Shown here in pieces: positions 12,613 through 24,649 of a stretch of DNA of 36,510 nucleotides (positions are counted from its first letter, which is position 1; each line of letters begins with the position of its first letter). The notes under the pieces are model-generated. The model was not told the DNA's origin and did no database searches. It saw nothing but the letters and a program-made list of their open reading frames with translations. This stretch comes from Schoenoplectus triqueter (lineage: Eukaryota > Streptophyta > Magnoliopsida > Poales > Cyperaceae). Location of the stretch: positions 1 to 36,510 of the forward strand of contig CAXKVV010001791.1 of NCBI GenBank assembly GCA_964058805.1, given 5' to 3'. The position numbers were made by a program, and so were the translations under genes.

Positions 12613-14165
12613 TAAAATTGATCTAATTCACACAAAAGGAAGATGCAAATGTATGACCTATCATGTAATAAATAGGTATCGATCTCACGAGGACTGATTT
12701 AAAGTATCGATATTACACAATTTTTCTAAGCTAAAATTTCATAATATGTTAGCCATGTGAGGGTGGACAGAAATAATTCTCTAAGCTATAATTTAGTTCA
12801 GATTTTAACTAAAATAATTCTATACTAAAAGTGATGTGGACAAAAATTCGGGTCTTATGTAGATAATGAAAATCTAGGGTTTCGACTTTACTCTTCATTT
12901 GGGCATTAATTTTACTAATTGATACATTTATTTTTAACTATGTGAGGGTTATCATCCAATTTAACGTTAATTTCCTAGTTAGGGTCCAACATCATACTCG
13001 AATTAGGTCAAACTTCACGTTTAAATATACAATTTTACTAGTTGGATTATGTTCAGATTCAATAAAAAAAAAAACACTCTTTTGGTTAATTCAAGCCATT
13101 AAGTCATGATAATTCTAAACTACTAAAGACTGGTTATTCACGATTAAGTACTTCTAACCAATTACTCTAATAATTCAGAGAAATTTCATCTAACCTAGAC
13201 TTCACAATTAAGTACTTGACATAGAACTAAATATCACTTTTGGGGTCTAAAAACATTCAAATTTTGATTAGAAATCTGAACAATCTTCTCAAACATGTGC
13301 ACATCCTAATATCAATTTGTATTTCATAAATTTAAATAACTTAGGGTTTCTAATCCTAAGCGGATTATTAATATAAATACTAAACAATTCAGTTCAAGCA
13401 CAATAACAGTTTAATCACAAAAATAATTCACAAAAATTAATAACAAACAAACAAATAAGTATAATTAATTGCATTAAGTTTCGAGTGATACGCCTAATCC
13501 TAGACATAAGATTACTCTCTAATCATGAAGAGAAATCTATGAATATTCATTGTAATTAAAGAAAGAAAGAAGAAAAATAAGTATAGAAAAAATTACATCC
13601 AGAATCTACAGTTTCTCTTAATCTTTCTCCTTCTTTCTCCCTCCAAGAATAATTTCTCTCTCTAAAAATAAGTCCTAAGTCTCTCCAGATCTTTCCCCAA
13701 TAAAATCTAGGGTCTCTATGTATCAAAGGACGTAAACAAAATTAATTAAAATAAAAAACCGACGACACAGATTCGGTCGGAATTGACTAGGTTCCGCCGG
13801 AATTGGAAACTTAGAAATTGGTAGTACTTTGAGTTCGACCGGAATTTTTGAATTCTGGTGGAATTGATATTTCTGGATGATGGATTGAATTGAGTTCGGC
13901 CGGAATTGATTGAGTTCCGACGAAATTGAAAACTAGTTTCTGTTTTTACTTCATTCCTTGCTCCAATCTCCTCCGTTTTGGCTTTGACTTGCGTTTTTTC
14001 TCCTATTTTTTCTGGGGTTCTCTTCTTTCTCTAAAACATAAATTAAAATACAGCAGTACCTCAAACTTGTGTAGTTTTAACCCTAAAAATACTAAAATTA
14101 AACTAAAAGAGCATTTTTTTTCTAGACTAAACCTCAACTAAAATATAACATTTTATCAATTTATC
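12613..14165. repeat. Unassigned AT-rich non-coding block, repeat-like
   Basis: No coding region. It contains a stretch with several CCGGAATT/CGGAATTG words (13,770-13,930: TTCGGTCGGAATTG, TTCGACCGGAATTT, GTTCGGCCGGAATTG), a CT-rich tract (13,610-13,690) and the phrase GGTATCGATCTCACGAGGAC near 12,675. These resemble non-coding parts of plant retroelements, but I could not define its ends. It may interrupt the 3' end of the preceding LINE. Confidence 0.4.
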
Positions 14166-15261
14166 AATTAGCAACCCAATGTATGGATGAAGCAACATCC
14201 AAACTCTTGATATTTTTCTTCTATGTCTCAGCTGTCTGTTTGTAGTGTGTTTCTAGATATCTTTAATTGTGATGTACTTTGTGCTTATTTTTGCTATTAT
14301 TTATTTGTTTTATGTCTAATTGGTCTCTACCTTTTGCTTGATGTAGTTAGTAAAAAAAATATTTAGTTTTCATTTTAAGTTTGGCTCTGGATGTTGGAGT
14401 TCACATATTTCTTGTTAGTTACTAATAGTTAAGAAAATTTTATTGGAGGCTAAAACATCAGTTGTTTGATATTTTTCTGCCTTCAAACTTTTGCTCATAA
14501 TTTCAATGCAACAGGTGAATTTTTGTCATTTTTCTCTAAAAAAAAAGAAGATGTTTAATGATTAAAAAAAATTAATATTTGAGAAAATTTATTATTTTTC
14601 ATTAATATATTTTAGAAAAAAGATAATATGTGTTTAAATATCTACAGATATTATATGCTAAATACTAGAGAAGCACTTGAATTATTGAGTGTCCATCTCT
14701 TAAAATGACATCAATAAATACACAAGTGAATACAATATGTACGAGCAACGAGTGCACATATCGTATTGTATCGTGCTTGAACATATATATATCTTGTAAG
14801 ATATCAAACTCAATGCCATATATTATTATTAGGGGAAGGATCCCATGACAATGATGTTAGTGTTAGAGTGATTTACAGTCAATCATGTGATGATTATACT
14901 TAGCTTATGTATTAGGATGACTATATATGATATATCATTTGTTCCTTGAGTTATTTATTATTTGTATATTGAGTTGGACTCAATTGTGAAATATATGCAA
15001 TAATTAATGATAACTCTAAAATATCTCTAATCCATTAATTATCTAGGAACAATAATTAACTAAGATTGGCGTGTAAGTTGAGTGATGATTATGTTTTACA
15101 AATCATACGATAAGTGTTATAGGCTCAATTACACAAATTACGTGTTGGACATGTTATTGGGCTTGACCTGTAATAAAATACTATAAGGATTGTGTTTGTG
15201 TCATTAGTATTTTATTTGCTTGCTAATTCTTAGGTATGAGATGAGTGTTCTGTAGGTTATT
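14166..15261. other. AT-rich intergenic DNA
   Basis: No gene recognised. The part around 14,200-14,500 is T-rich and could be a LINE 3' tail continuing after the previous block, but this is only a guess from composition. Confidence 0.35.
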
Positions 15262-17754
15262 GGAATGCCCAAATCCCGTTAATGCTCAAGCTGCGGAAAG
15301 ACTGTAGAACAAAAAATTTACTTCTACTTAAATTAGGGATTAAAATATGTCGTATGATTACCGAGAGATATACACATTTAATCCTTTACAAAAGATAGTA
15401 AAATATTATTTTACTTCTAACTTAAACTTAGGGTTAAAGTGGTATGTTGGATGATTACCGAGAGATACACACCTCTTTAAACCTTTATTGATATACTCCA
15501 TGATTGATTTCTAAAACATTAGTCTACTTAACAATTAAATAGATTAATATAATATGTTATACCTCACTTCTAAATTTCAATTTGAATGAAAATCAGCTAG
15601 TCTCGGAGCACCAAACGTCTGATACCTCTGTAGGTTATCCACCAGGACTGACTAGAGAGCGGCTTATTTCTTTTGCTAGAAATACTGTAAACCACGGTTT
15701 CTCACAAAATACTATTCATCGAGAAAAAGACGAAATAATATTATTCATGACTCACAGTTATTCTGTTTCACAAATGTGTAGAAATACCGTAACTTTCATA
15801 AAACACTATTCACGATCCCGTGAATTCTGAAACAACCGTATACCGAGAGAGAGAAAATAGAACTGATTTGGTGTACCTTTCTCTCTCACCCCACTCCTCT
15901 ATTTATAAAAAAATATGAGATTGTCAAATTACCAAAATACTCTCATTAATAGTAGGGAGGTTCCAAAGTGAAAAGACCAAAATACACTTAAAGTTCATCT
16001 AATTTACCAAAATATCATTGGGCTTTTAGCTAAATTACTGAATTACCCTTGGGCTTTTGGCCAAATTACCAAAATACCCTTTTGAGGTCGGCATGGGCTT
16101 TTTGGATTTTGAGCTTTTTCAATTTTGGGCTTTTTTGGGCTTTTCTGATTTTGAGCTTTTAATTATTAATTAAGGCTTTAATTATAAATGGGCTTTTAAC
16201 CTAAAATTTAAATCCATAATTAACATTTAAAATCCAAATTAAATATATATAATTATCATGTACAATTATATTTCTCTCGGTTGTTATTTCGGTAAATTTA
16301 TACGACATGTCCAACACGTTATAAATTCAATCTGATTTTTGCTTCTTGTCATCTCTATGATAAATATAATTTGATTATATTATATATAATTAATTACAAC
16401 CATCTTATTATTAATTATAAATAATTTATAATTAATCAATAAGATTCTCCGATTAACTCCTATACGGTGTGACCCGATAAAATCCGTGTTATGTTGGTAA
16501 ATAGAGTTAAAACTATTTTAACCTCTATAATTATAGGAGACATCTAATAGAATGTACTATGACCATCCAATTACACAGATGATGTTGTACTGTACAATAT
16601 CATGATCCAGTAAACTATTTACTTCTATTTAATTCTTTTGTCTCATAGCTATCAGATTAGTTTCAAGGTAGGTATGTGTCATCCTTGTAAACTTAATATT
16701 TTCTTGATCCTGAGTAAATTATCAAATATAATTATTCTTATAATTATACTGCTAACAGATAATCTTACTCTATCAAGGGGCCCAATGATGCTATAACTCG
16801 TATAGAGATATGATGGACAATAGTACTTTTGGCAAACCATCTCTTCCTCCACATAAGTTATGTATACCAAAGAGCTATCTTTATAGTCACCTTTTACGAA
16901 TAACGTTTGGTAGAAATCACACACATACATATCCTATGTAGGAAAGATGAATAACTCATACTTTAGAATTTAATACTGAATGAAAGTATTAATGACACAA
17001 ACACAATTCCATTTAATGTTTCATTTGGGGTATGTCAAATACGATGTTCCTAGAACATCTATCTATGTGATGAAAATGACAACTCTTTGTCTATGGTCTG
17101 TAAAACTTGATCATCATTTAATCCACATACTAATCTGATAGCGGTTAATTAGTGTTCGTACTAATTATCTTGGTTAGTGATTTTTAAGAGTATATTCTAT
17201 ATTATGAAGTTTCACAATTCCAGTCATGAACTCAGAATGATTCATAAATTTAATAATACTCAAGGAAACAAAATATCGTTTAAATATCCAATTCATGAAC
17301 AAAATTTTATATAACAAATTTATTGTATTATTGACTTCAAGATTATTACAAACTAACATGTTCTCCTTATACAAATGATTTGCATTTGTGGATATTATCC
17401 AACGTTGTCCGTAACTGGCAGTCATATAGATTCTATCTCGATGTATATTTTTTTGTATGAAGAAGAAGTATAAATCAAGAATATCGATGTCCCTCTCATT
17501 TTATTGACGTGAGTGATGGTATCTAAATTGGGCGCCCCTAGATAAATGATATAGTGCAAGAATGAAACATTCCTATTTTACACTATTATGGATATCATGT
17601 GGCATGGAATGAGCTCAGAATGTTTATCGTCGTCCAGGACCAAGATATTTGTAACGTACATTATATTTGTATTGCTTATGGGTCATAATGCACATCGCTA
17701 GGTGCCACTTATGATCTATGATGATTGAAAGTGTTTTAATCTCATTACTAAGTG
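15262..17754 (-). repeat. Left copy of a 2.5-kb direct repeat, probable LTR
   Basis: It begins GGAATGCCCAAATCCC and ends ...GTGTACGGCTATAAG. It is collinear over its whole length with 18,085-20,565, differing by scattered substitutions and small indels. On the - strand it has TATAAATAGAGG (TATA box at 15,907-15,900) followed by pyrimidine/purine-rich leader-like sequence, as in an LTR promoter. A repeated GGGCTTTT...CCAAATTACC phrase occurs at 15,960-16,200. No PBS, polypurine tract or target duplication was found. Confidence 0.7.
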
Positions 17755-18084
17755 TACGGCTATAAGGCACAATTCAGAATAAAGAAAAAGACAGTACACA
17801 GATCAACCAAGATGGCAACACAACAAGCCACAGAGCCAACCAAAGGCAACAATTCAACAAGGCTACAAGGGTCAGGGTCAGTGCAACAAACAAGGATAGT
17901 ACACCAGCACAAGGGTCAATTTACCAGTACAAAGAAAAAGAAAGAGATTCAAAGCAGCACCAGTGCAGTATCAATCACCACAATTACAAGAATAACAACA
18001 AAAGATCTCAGATTTTATCAGCAACAACTAAAGTAGGCAATAGATCAAGGGTATATCAGTTCAGGGTGTCAGATGTTGAGATTC
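17755..18084 (+). pseudogene. Spacer between the 2.5-kb repeats, possible gag fragment
   Basis: A 94-codon open frame (17,752-18,036) and the neighbouring frames encode Q-, K- and S-rich sequence. One frame gives QRKRKRFKAAPVQYQSP and QKISDFISNN, which has the look of the low-complexity part of an LTR-retrotransposon Gag. There is a stop in that frame and no zinc knuckle, so this is weak. Base composition (CAA-rich) is unlike the flanking repeats. Confidence 0.35.
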
Positions 18085-20565
18085 GGAATGCCCAAATCCC
18101 ATTAATGCTCAAGCTGCGGAAAGACCGTAGAACAAAAATTTTACTTCTACTTAAGTTAGGGATTAAAGTATGTCGGATAATAACCGAGAGTTACAGACAT
18201 TTAATCCTTTACAAAAGACGGTAAAATATTATTTTACTTCTAACTTAAGCTTAGGGTTAAAGTGATGTGTCGGATGATTACCGAGAGATACACACCTCTT
18301 TAAACCTTTATTGATCTACTCCATGATTGATTTCTAAAATATTAATCTACTTAACAATTAAATAGATTAATATAAGATGTTATACCTCGCTTCCAAATTT
18401 TAATTGGAATGAAAATCGGCTTGTCTCGGAGCACCAAACGTCTGATGCCTCTGTAGGTTATCCACCAGGACTAACCAGAGAGCGGCTTATTTCTTTTGCC
18501 AGAAATACTGTAAACCACGGTTTTTCGCAAAAACACTATTCACCTGAGAAAAAAATGAAATAGTACTATTCACGACTCGCAGTAATTCTGTTTCACAAAT
18601 GTGCAGAAATACCGCAACTTTCGTAAAAACACTATTCACCGATCCTGTGAATTCTGAAACAACCGTATACCGGGAGAGAGAAAGTAGAACTGATTTGGTG
18701 GAACTTTTTCTCTCACCCTACCCCTCTATTTATAGAAAAAATGGAATTGACAAATTACCAAAATGCCCTCGTGAATAGTAGGGAGGTTTCAAAGTGAAAA
18801 GACCAAAATACCCTTAAAGTTCATCCAATTTACCAAAACGCCATTGGGCTTTTTGGCCAAATTACCGAAATACCCTTGGGCTTTTGGACAAATTACCAAA
18901 ATACCCTTGGAGGTCATCATGGGCTTTTCATGGGCCTTTTTGGGCTTTTTCAATTTTGGGCTTTTAATTATTAATTAAGACTTTAATTATAAATGGGCTT
19001 TGGCCCATAATTCAAATCCAGAATTAACATTTAAAATCCAAATCAAATATATATAATTGTCATCTACAATTATATTTTTCTCGGTTGTTGTTTCGGCGAA
19101 TTTATATGACGTGTCCAACACGTTATAAATTCAATCTGATTTTTGCTTCTTGTCATCTCTATGACAAATATAATTATATCATATATAATTAATTATAACC
19201 ATCTTATTATTAATTATAAACAATTCATAATTAATCAATAAGATTCTCCAATTAACTCCTATACGGTGTGACCCGACAGGATCCGTGTTATGTTGGTAAA
19301 TAGAGTTAAAACCGTTTTAACTTCTATAATCATAGGAGGCATCTGGCAGAATGCACTATAACCATCCAATTACACAGATGATGATGTACTGTACAATATC
19401 ATGATCCAGTAAACTATTTACTTATGTTTAATTCTTTTGTCTCATAGCTATCAGATCAATTTCAAGGTAGGTATGTGTCATCCTTGCAAACTTAATCTTT
19501 TCTTGATCCCGAGTAAATTATCAAATATAATTACTCTTGTAATTATACTGCTAGCAGATAATCTTACTCTATCAAGGGGCCCAGTGATGCTATAACTCGT
19601 ATAGAAATACGAGGGACAATAGTACTTTTGGCAAACTATCTCTTCCTCCGCATAAGTTATGTATACCGAAGAGCTACCTTTATAGCCACCTTTTACGGAT
19701 AACATTTGGTAGAAATCACACACATACATATCCTATGTAGGAAAGATGAATACCTCATACTTTAGAATTTAATACTGAACGAAAATATTAATGACACGAA
19801 CACAATTCCATTTAATGTTTCATTCGGGGTCTATCAAATACGATGTTCCTTGAACATCTATCTATGTGATTAAAATGACAACTCTTTGTCTATGGTCTGT
19901 AAAACTTGACCATCATTTAATCCACATACTAACCTGATAACGGTTAATTAGTGTTCCTGCTAATTACCTTGGTTAGTGACTTTTAAGAGTATATTCTATA
20001 TTATGAAGTTTCACAATTCCAGTCATGAACTCGGAATGATTCATAAATTCAATAATACTCAAGGAAACAAAATATCATTTAAATATTCAATTCATGAACA
20101 AAGCTTTATATAACAAATTTATCGTATTATTGACTTCAAGATTATTACAAACTAACATGTTCTCCTTATACAAATGATTTGCATTTGTGGATATTATCCA
20201 ACGTTGTCCGTAACTGGCAGTCATATAGATTCTATTTCGATGTATATTTTTTTGTATGAAGAAGAAGTATAAATCAAGAATATCGATGTCCCTCTCATTT
20301 TATTGACGTGAGTGATGGTATCCAAATTGGGCGCCCCTAGATAAATAATATAGTGCAAGAATGAAACATTCCTATTTTACACTATTATGGATATCATGTG
20401 GCATGGAATGAGCTCAGAATGTTTATCGTCGTCCAGGACCAAGATATTTGTAACGTACATTATATTTGTATTGCTTATGGGTCATAATGCACATCGCTAG
20501 GTGCCACTTATGATCTATGATGATTGAAAGTGTTTTAATCTCATTACTAAGTGTACGGCTATAAG
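18085..20565 (-). repeat. Right copy of the 2.5-kb direct repeat, probable LTR
   Basis: Collinear with 15,262-17,754 from GGAATGCCCAAATCCC to GTGTACGGCTATAAG. The - strand TATA box is conserved (TATAAATA at 18,734-18,727). An 83-codon open frame at 19,729-19,478 (-) matches the one at 16,930-16,679 in the left copy (MYVCDFYQ...LSLQG). The upstream edge may start at a TG around 18,074 (TGTTGAGATTCGG), which would make it begin TG as LTRs do. Confidence 0.7.
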
Positions 20566-20570
20566 TTGTG

Positions 20571-20657
20571 GACTCTCAATCTGTCCCTCGTCCGAACAAG
20601 ACTCTCAATCTGTCCCTCGTCCGAACAAGACTCTCAATCTGTCCCTCGTCCGAACAA
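20571..20657 (+). repeat. Minisatellite, three perfect 29-bp units
   Basis: The unit starts GACTCTCAATCTGTCCCTCG and ends TCCGAACAA. It is repeated three times head to tail without a change at 20571, 20600 and 20629. It lies directly after the end of the right 2.5-kb repeat. Confidence 0.95.
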
Positions 20658-21030
20658 GAGAAACCAGAGAAGGTAAAGCAAAACTAGGCCGAAAAGGGGT
20701 AAAAATGAGGGGAAAAGGAGAGCAGCACACTAAATGAGAGGGGACGAGGGGAGGATAGGGGGATCGCAAAAATGATGAGGGGTAGAGAGAGAGAGAGAGA
20801 GCGCCGGGGTAAGGGGCAAGGGAGAGAAAGAGAGTGAAGTGATTTTAAATGGGGATTAATGATGAGAGAGAGTGTGGTGTTAAGATTTTTTTGTAGCGGT
20901 ATTGGGTGTCACTTGGCATCGAGTGGCCATATGTAGAATGGGTCATCTCTCGTCACTTTGTTCATTCTAATCATGGTTATGATCCCTGAGCAGTTGATTT
21001 AATTGTGTTTAATGCAAGACTTATGTATTT
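20658..21030. other. Purine-rich intergenic DNA, no gene seen
   Basis: Contains G/A-rich sequence with a GA run (GAGAGAGAGAGAGAGAG near 20,785-20,803). It is probably the left part of the site into which the copia element inserted. No coding signal. Confidence 0.5.
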
Positions 21031-21035
21031 ATTTT

Positions 21036-22232
21036 TGTAACCCTTGATTACCACTAATAATACTAATTTAGTCAATTAGTAAAAAGTACAAGGGTTAAAT
21101 TGCAATTTTAACAATTTCTACAACAATCAAGCACAAGCAATTTCTAAATCAAAGATATGAAATAAAGTAAAGAGAAAGAGTTCAGAAATGCTCAATTAAA
21201 TGATTGAGTTGACACGCGATGTAACGAGGTTCGACGTTATGCGCCTACTCCTCGGGTCCCCGGCTTCCCGTCTAACGGTAACAAAGCCGGTCCGATCTAT
21301 TCAACCAAATATGAGTCTTGTACAAGGTCAAACTTTGCCCTCTTACACACAAAGGATGAGAAATAAAGTCTAAAGTTAAATGGAGTAGCAAAAGTTAGGA
21401 GTAGATTTAACAATGAAGCAAATCACTCAAATCTCATAAGTGTTTAGAATAAGTTTAGATCAAAGATCTTGAGCTTTAGCTAGGTATAGCAAGGTTTTCT
21501 CAAAACTCTTTAATGGTGGTTGTAAGAATGTATTTTACAAGTGTATTCAACAACAAGAGGAGAAGGGAGATGATCCCCTTTTATAAAGAGCTGAAAACCA
21601 AGCATAACTCACTTTTTCGGCCTGAACCGTTATAACGGTTTATAAATCGTTATAACGGTTTACAAAATCGTTATAACGGTTTATAAATCGTTATAACAGA
21701 TTAATATTCAAACGGTAGGATCATCAGAGAAATTTGCCCGTTGTTCTGTCGTATAGTCGTTGGATCAACTGAGCTGAAACATTATAACAATTTATTAAAT
21801 CGTTATACGTTTCACGAATCGTTGTAACGATTACAGAATCGTTATACATTTCACAAATCGTTGTAACGATTACCGAATCGTTACATAATGATTCACTCTG
21901 GTTTCTTTGAGAATGTTTCTGCCTTAGAATATTTTTGAGTATCGAGATGAACCGTTATAACGATTATTGAACCGTTATAATGATTCACTGGGCATAAGCA
22001 CTTTTCTTCTTGTTTAAGCTCAATTTCTCTTGACCAATTCAACCCAGTTTGAGTTTTACTAAACCTAAGCCTAGTGTAGTCTTGATTAACCTCTTGTATC
22101 CCAGTACTAGTTTTGGTTCTTGTGCACTAGTTCATTTGCATATTAATCCATGTACAAAACTCAACAAGACAAATTGTAAAATTCAAGATTGTTTTGTAAA
22201 TCGACAAATCAAAAAAGATGTTAAGTGTAACA
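21036..22232 (-). repeat. 3' LTR of the copia element
   Basis: Begins TGTAACCCTTGATTACC and ends AAGTGTAACA, matching the other LTR end to end. It contains TATAAAAG on the - strand (21,585-21,578) and a cluster of CGTTATAACG-type palindromes (21,625-21,990). Confidence 0.95.
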
Positions 22233-22246
22233 ATCTCTCCCTTTTG
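22233..22246 (-). promoter_or_regulatory. Polypurine tract of the copia element
   Basis: The - strand reads AAAAGGGAGAGAT and abuts the 3' LTR start, as expected for the plus-strand primer. Confidence 0.85.
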
Positions 22247-22774
22247 TTGATTTGCAAAACACACATGGGTGCATAGATATAACATATGATGTGAATTGCA
22301 CCCAAAAACTTCTCCCCCTTTTTGGAAATCGGGCAAAATGGTGTGATTAAAGAATTTATATCAATTTAGCTCCCCCTAAATTGATTGATCCCCCTTAATA
22401 TATGCATCGTGTATAAGATAAGGAATTTAAAAATACTTCCAAGATAATAAAAGTATAATGCATTAGCTAACTCCCCCTAAATATGTTGTATGTTTCAAGA
22501 TTTAGAGTTAACAATGCTTCATCTTATTTAGTGCATAATTCAAAAAAAAATTTAAGCATAGCTCCCCCTAAATTTATCAATTCCTAAATTAATATCAATC
22601 ACAACTAATTAATCTCAATCATATCATTACTTGACATAGCTCCCCCTCAATTTAGCAATTTAGATCAATTTGATTGTTTGGAGATGATTTTGAAGATGAG
22701 ATCGACATAAATTTTGTTGTTATGCTTGAGATACATGTCAATTTATATTTTTGAGACTTCATATGCATCTAAAT
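22247..22774 (-). repeat. Non-coding 3' region with repeated GGGGGA motifs
   Basis: Between RNase H and the 3' LTR there is no reading frame of note. At least five polypurine-tract-like words occur on the - strand (TTAGGGGGAG or close forms) near 22,316, 22,370, 22,391, 22,471, 22,562 and 22,641. Such multiple tracts are common in this part of plant copia elements. Confidence 0.7.
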
Positions 22775-24583
22775 TTATCCCTTAAACTCTAACATCCCTA
22801 ATTTAAATCTAAGTTCGTGATGTTGTTCGGTTGGAAGGGGTTTTGTGAAGATATCGGCAATTTGATTTTTGGTATCAACATGAATGAGTTCGATATCTCC
22901 TTTTTCAACATGGTCACGAATGAAATGATGTCGAATTTCAATGTGCTTGGTTCGTGAATGAAAAACCGGATTTTTGGAAATTTGGATGACGTTAGTGCTG
23001 TCACACATAATTGGTACTTTGTGGAAGCGTAAATCATAGTCATTTAGTATGTGAATCATCCAAAGGATTTGTATGGTGCAACTACCGGCCGCCATGTACT
23101 CGGCTTCCGCGGTGGATTGAGCCACGAAAGTTTATTTTTGACTTGACCAAGACACAAGCGATCCACCAAGGAATTGACATGTCCCGCTTGTGCTTTTCCT
23201 ATCTACTCGATTTTCCGCGAAATCCGCATCGGTATACCCTAACAAGTTTAATTCAGATTGTCGACCATACCATAACCCTAAACACAAGGTACCCTTAATA
23301 TATTTTAATATGCGTTTGACGGCTTTGAGGTGGGATTCTTTAGGGTTAGATTGAAACCTAGCACAAAGACAAACAGAAAATATTATATCCAGCCGACTAG
23401 CCGTTAAATAAAGTAGACTACCTATCATAACTCGGTATTGAGAGATGTCCACCGATTTTTTGCTTTCATCCGCGTCAAGATTGATGTTGGTAGCCATAAG
23501 AGTTTTGCTCGTATTGCTATCCTCAACACCAAACTTCTTCATCAACTCCTTGACATATTTCTCTTGGTTCACAAAAGTCCCTTCCGGTGTTTGTTTGATT
23601 TGAAGTCCAAGGAATAAGTTGAGTTCACCCATCATGCTCATTTCAAATTCACTACTCATCAAAGTTGAAAATTCTTCGGCAAGTGCCGCATTAGTTGAAC
23701 TAAAAATGATATCATCAACATAAATTTGAATCAATAATAGATCATTGTCTCTTTTCTTAGTGAATAGAGTTGTGTCATTTATTCCTCTTATGAACCCATT
23801 TTCAATTAGAAAGGAACTAAGTCTACCATACCATGCCCTAGGAGCTTGTTTTAAACCATATAAAGCTTTATCAAGTTTATAGACATGGTTAGAAAATGTT
23901 GGGTTAACAAAACTCATTGGTTGATGTACATAAACCTCCTCCTCTATGACTCCATTAAGAAAAGCACTCTTAACATTCATTTGGAATAGTTTGAATCCTT
24001 TGCAAGAGGCATATGCTAAGAGCATCCTAATGGACTCAAGATGAGCAACCGGGGCAGAGGTTTCATCATAATCTAATCCTTCTCTTTGCCTAAATCCTTG
24101 TGCAACCAATCTCGCTTTGTTTCTCACAACATTTCCTTCTTAATCCTTTTTGTTTCTAAAAACCCATTTTGTACCAATAATACCCCTATTCTTTGGCCTA
24201 GGTACAAGCTCCCAAACTTTGTTCCTTTCAAATTGGTTGAGTTCAAGTTGCATAGCAATGATCCAATCGGGATCCATGTTGGCTTGTTCAAATTTAGTTA
24301 GTTCAATTTGAGGGACAAATGCACAATGAGCAATCATAAGGTTGACACCCGACCTAGTCCTAACACTTTCTCTAGGGTTGCCAATAACATTAGAGAGAAG
24401 GTGAGAGGATACTTCCCTTAGATTTTTCGGAGGTTGATAATAAGTCGATTGTGCATTTGAACTTCCCTCTTGATTAAAACCAATCAATGGAGCTTCATTG
24501 GTTGTAGGTTGGTTTGGAGCATCTTGGGGTAGATCTTGAATTTCAATCACAATCTGTCTTCTCTCATGCCCATCATCTAGCAT
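22775..24583 (-). pseudogene. copia reverse transcriptase and RNase H, broken
   Basis: One frame covers this interval with in-frame stops at about 24,139-24,137 and 23,131-23,129. RT blocks seen in order: WELVPRPKNRGIIGTKWVF, KARLVAQGFRQREGLDY, FKLFQMNVKSAFLNG, YKLDKALYGLKQAPRAWY, and the catalytic IQIYVDDIIF (YVDD at 23,722-23,711). The first catalytic aspartate, normally in MDVKSAFLNG, is N here. RNase H follows: LGYTDADFAENRVDRKSTS, then after the second stop AQSTAEAEYMAAGSC, VIMCD-like STNVIQISKNPVFHSRTKHI and DIFTKPLP near the end. Confidence 0.93.
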
Positions 24584-24649
24584 GTCTTCTTGTGAGTCGC
24601 TTTGACCTACATCATTAACACTACCATTCTCGGCCAGTGCATTAGTATT

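Noticed and set aside
12670..12700. tRNA or PBS-like phrase near GGTATCGATCTCACG
   Set aside because: No cloverleaf could be formed and no LTR ends flank it.
15262..20565. Simple segmental duplication instead of LTRs
   Set aside because: Not excluded, but the conserved TATA box, the probable TG start and the gag-like spacer favour LTRs, so I kept LTR as the preferred reading at moderate confidence.
21625..21990. CRISPR-like or satellite array
   Set aside because: The repeats are short palindromes of irregular spacing inside an LTR, with no spacer structure, in a plant genome.
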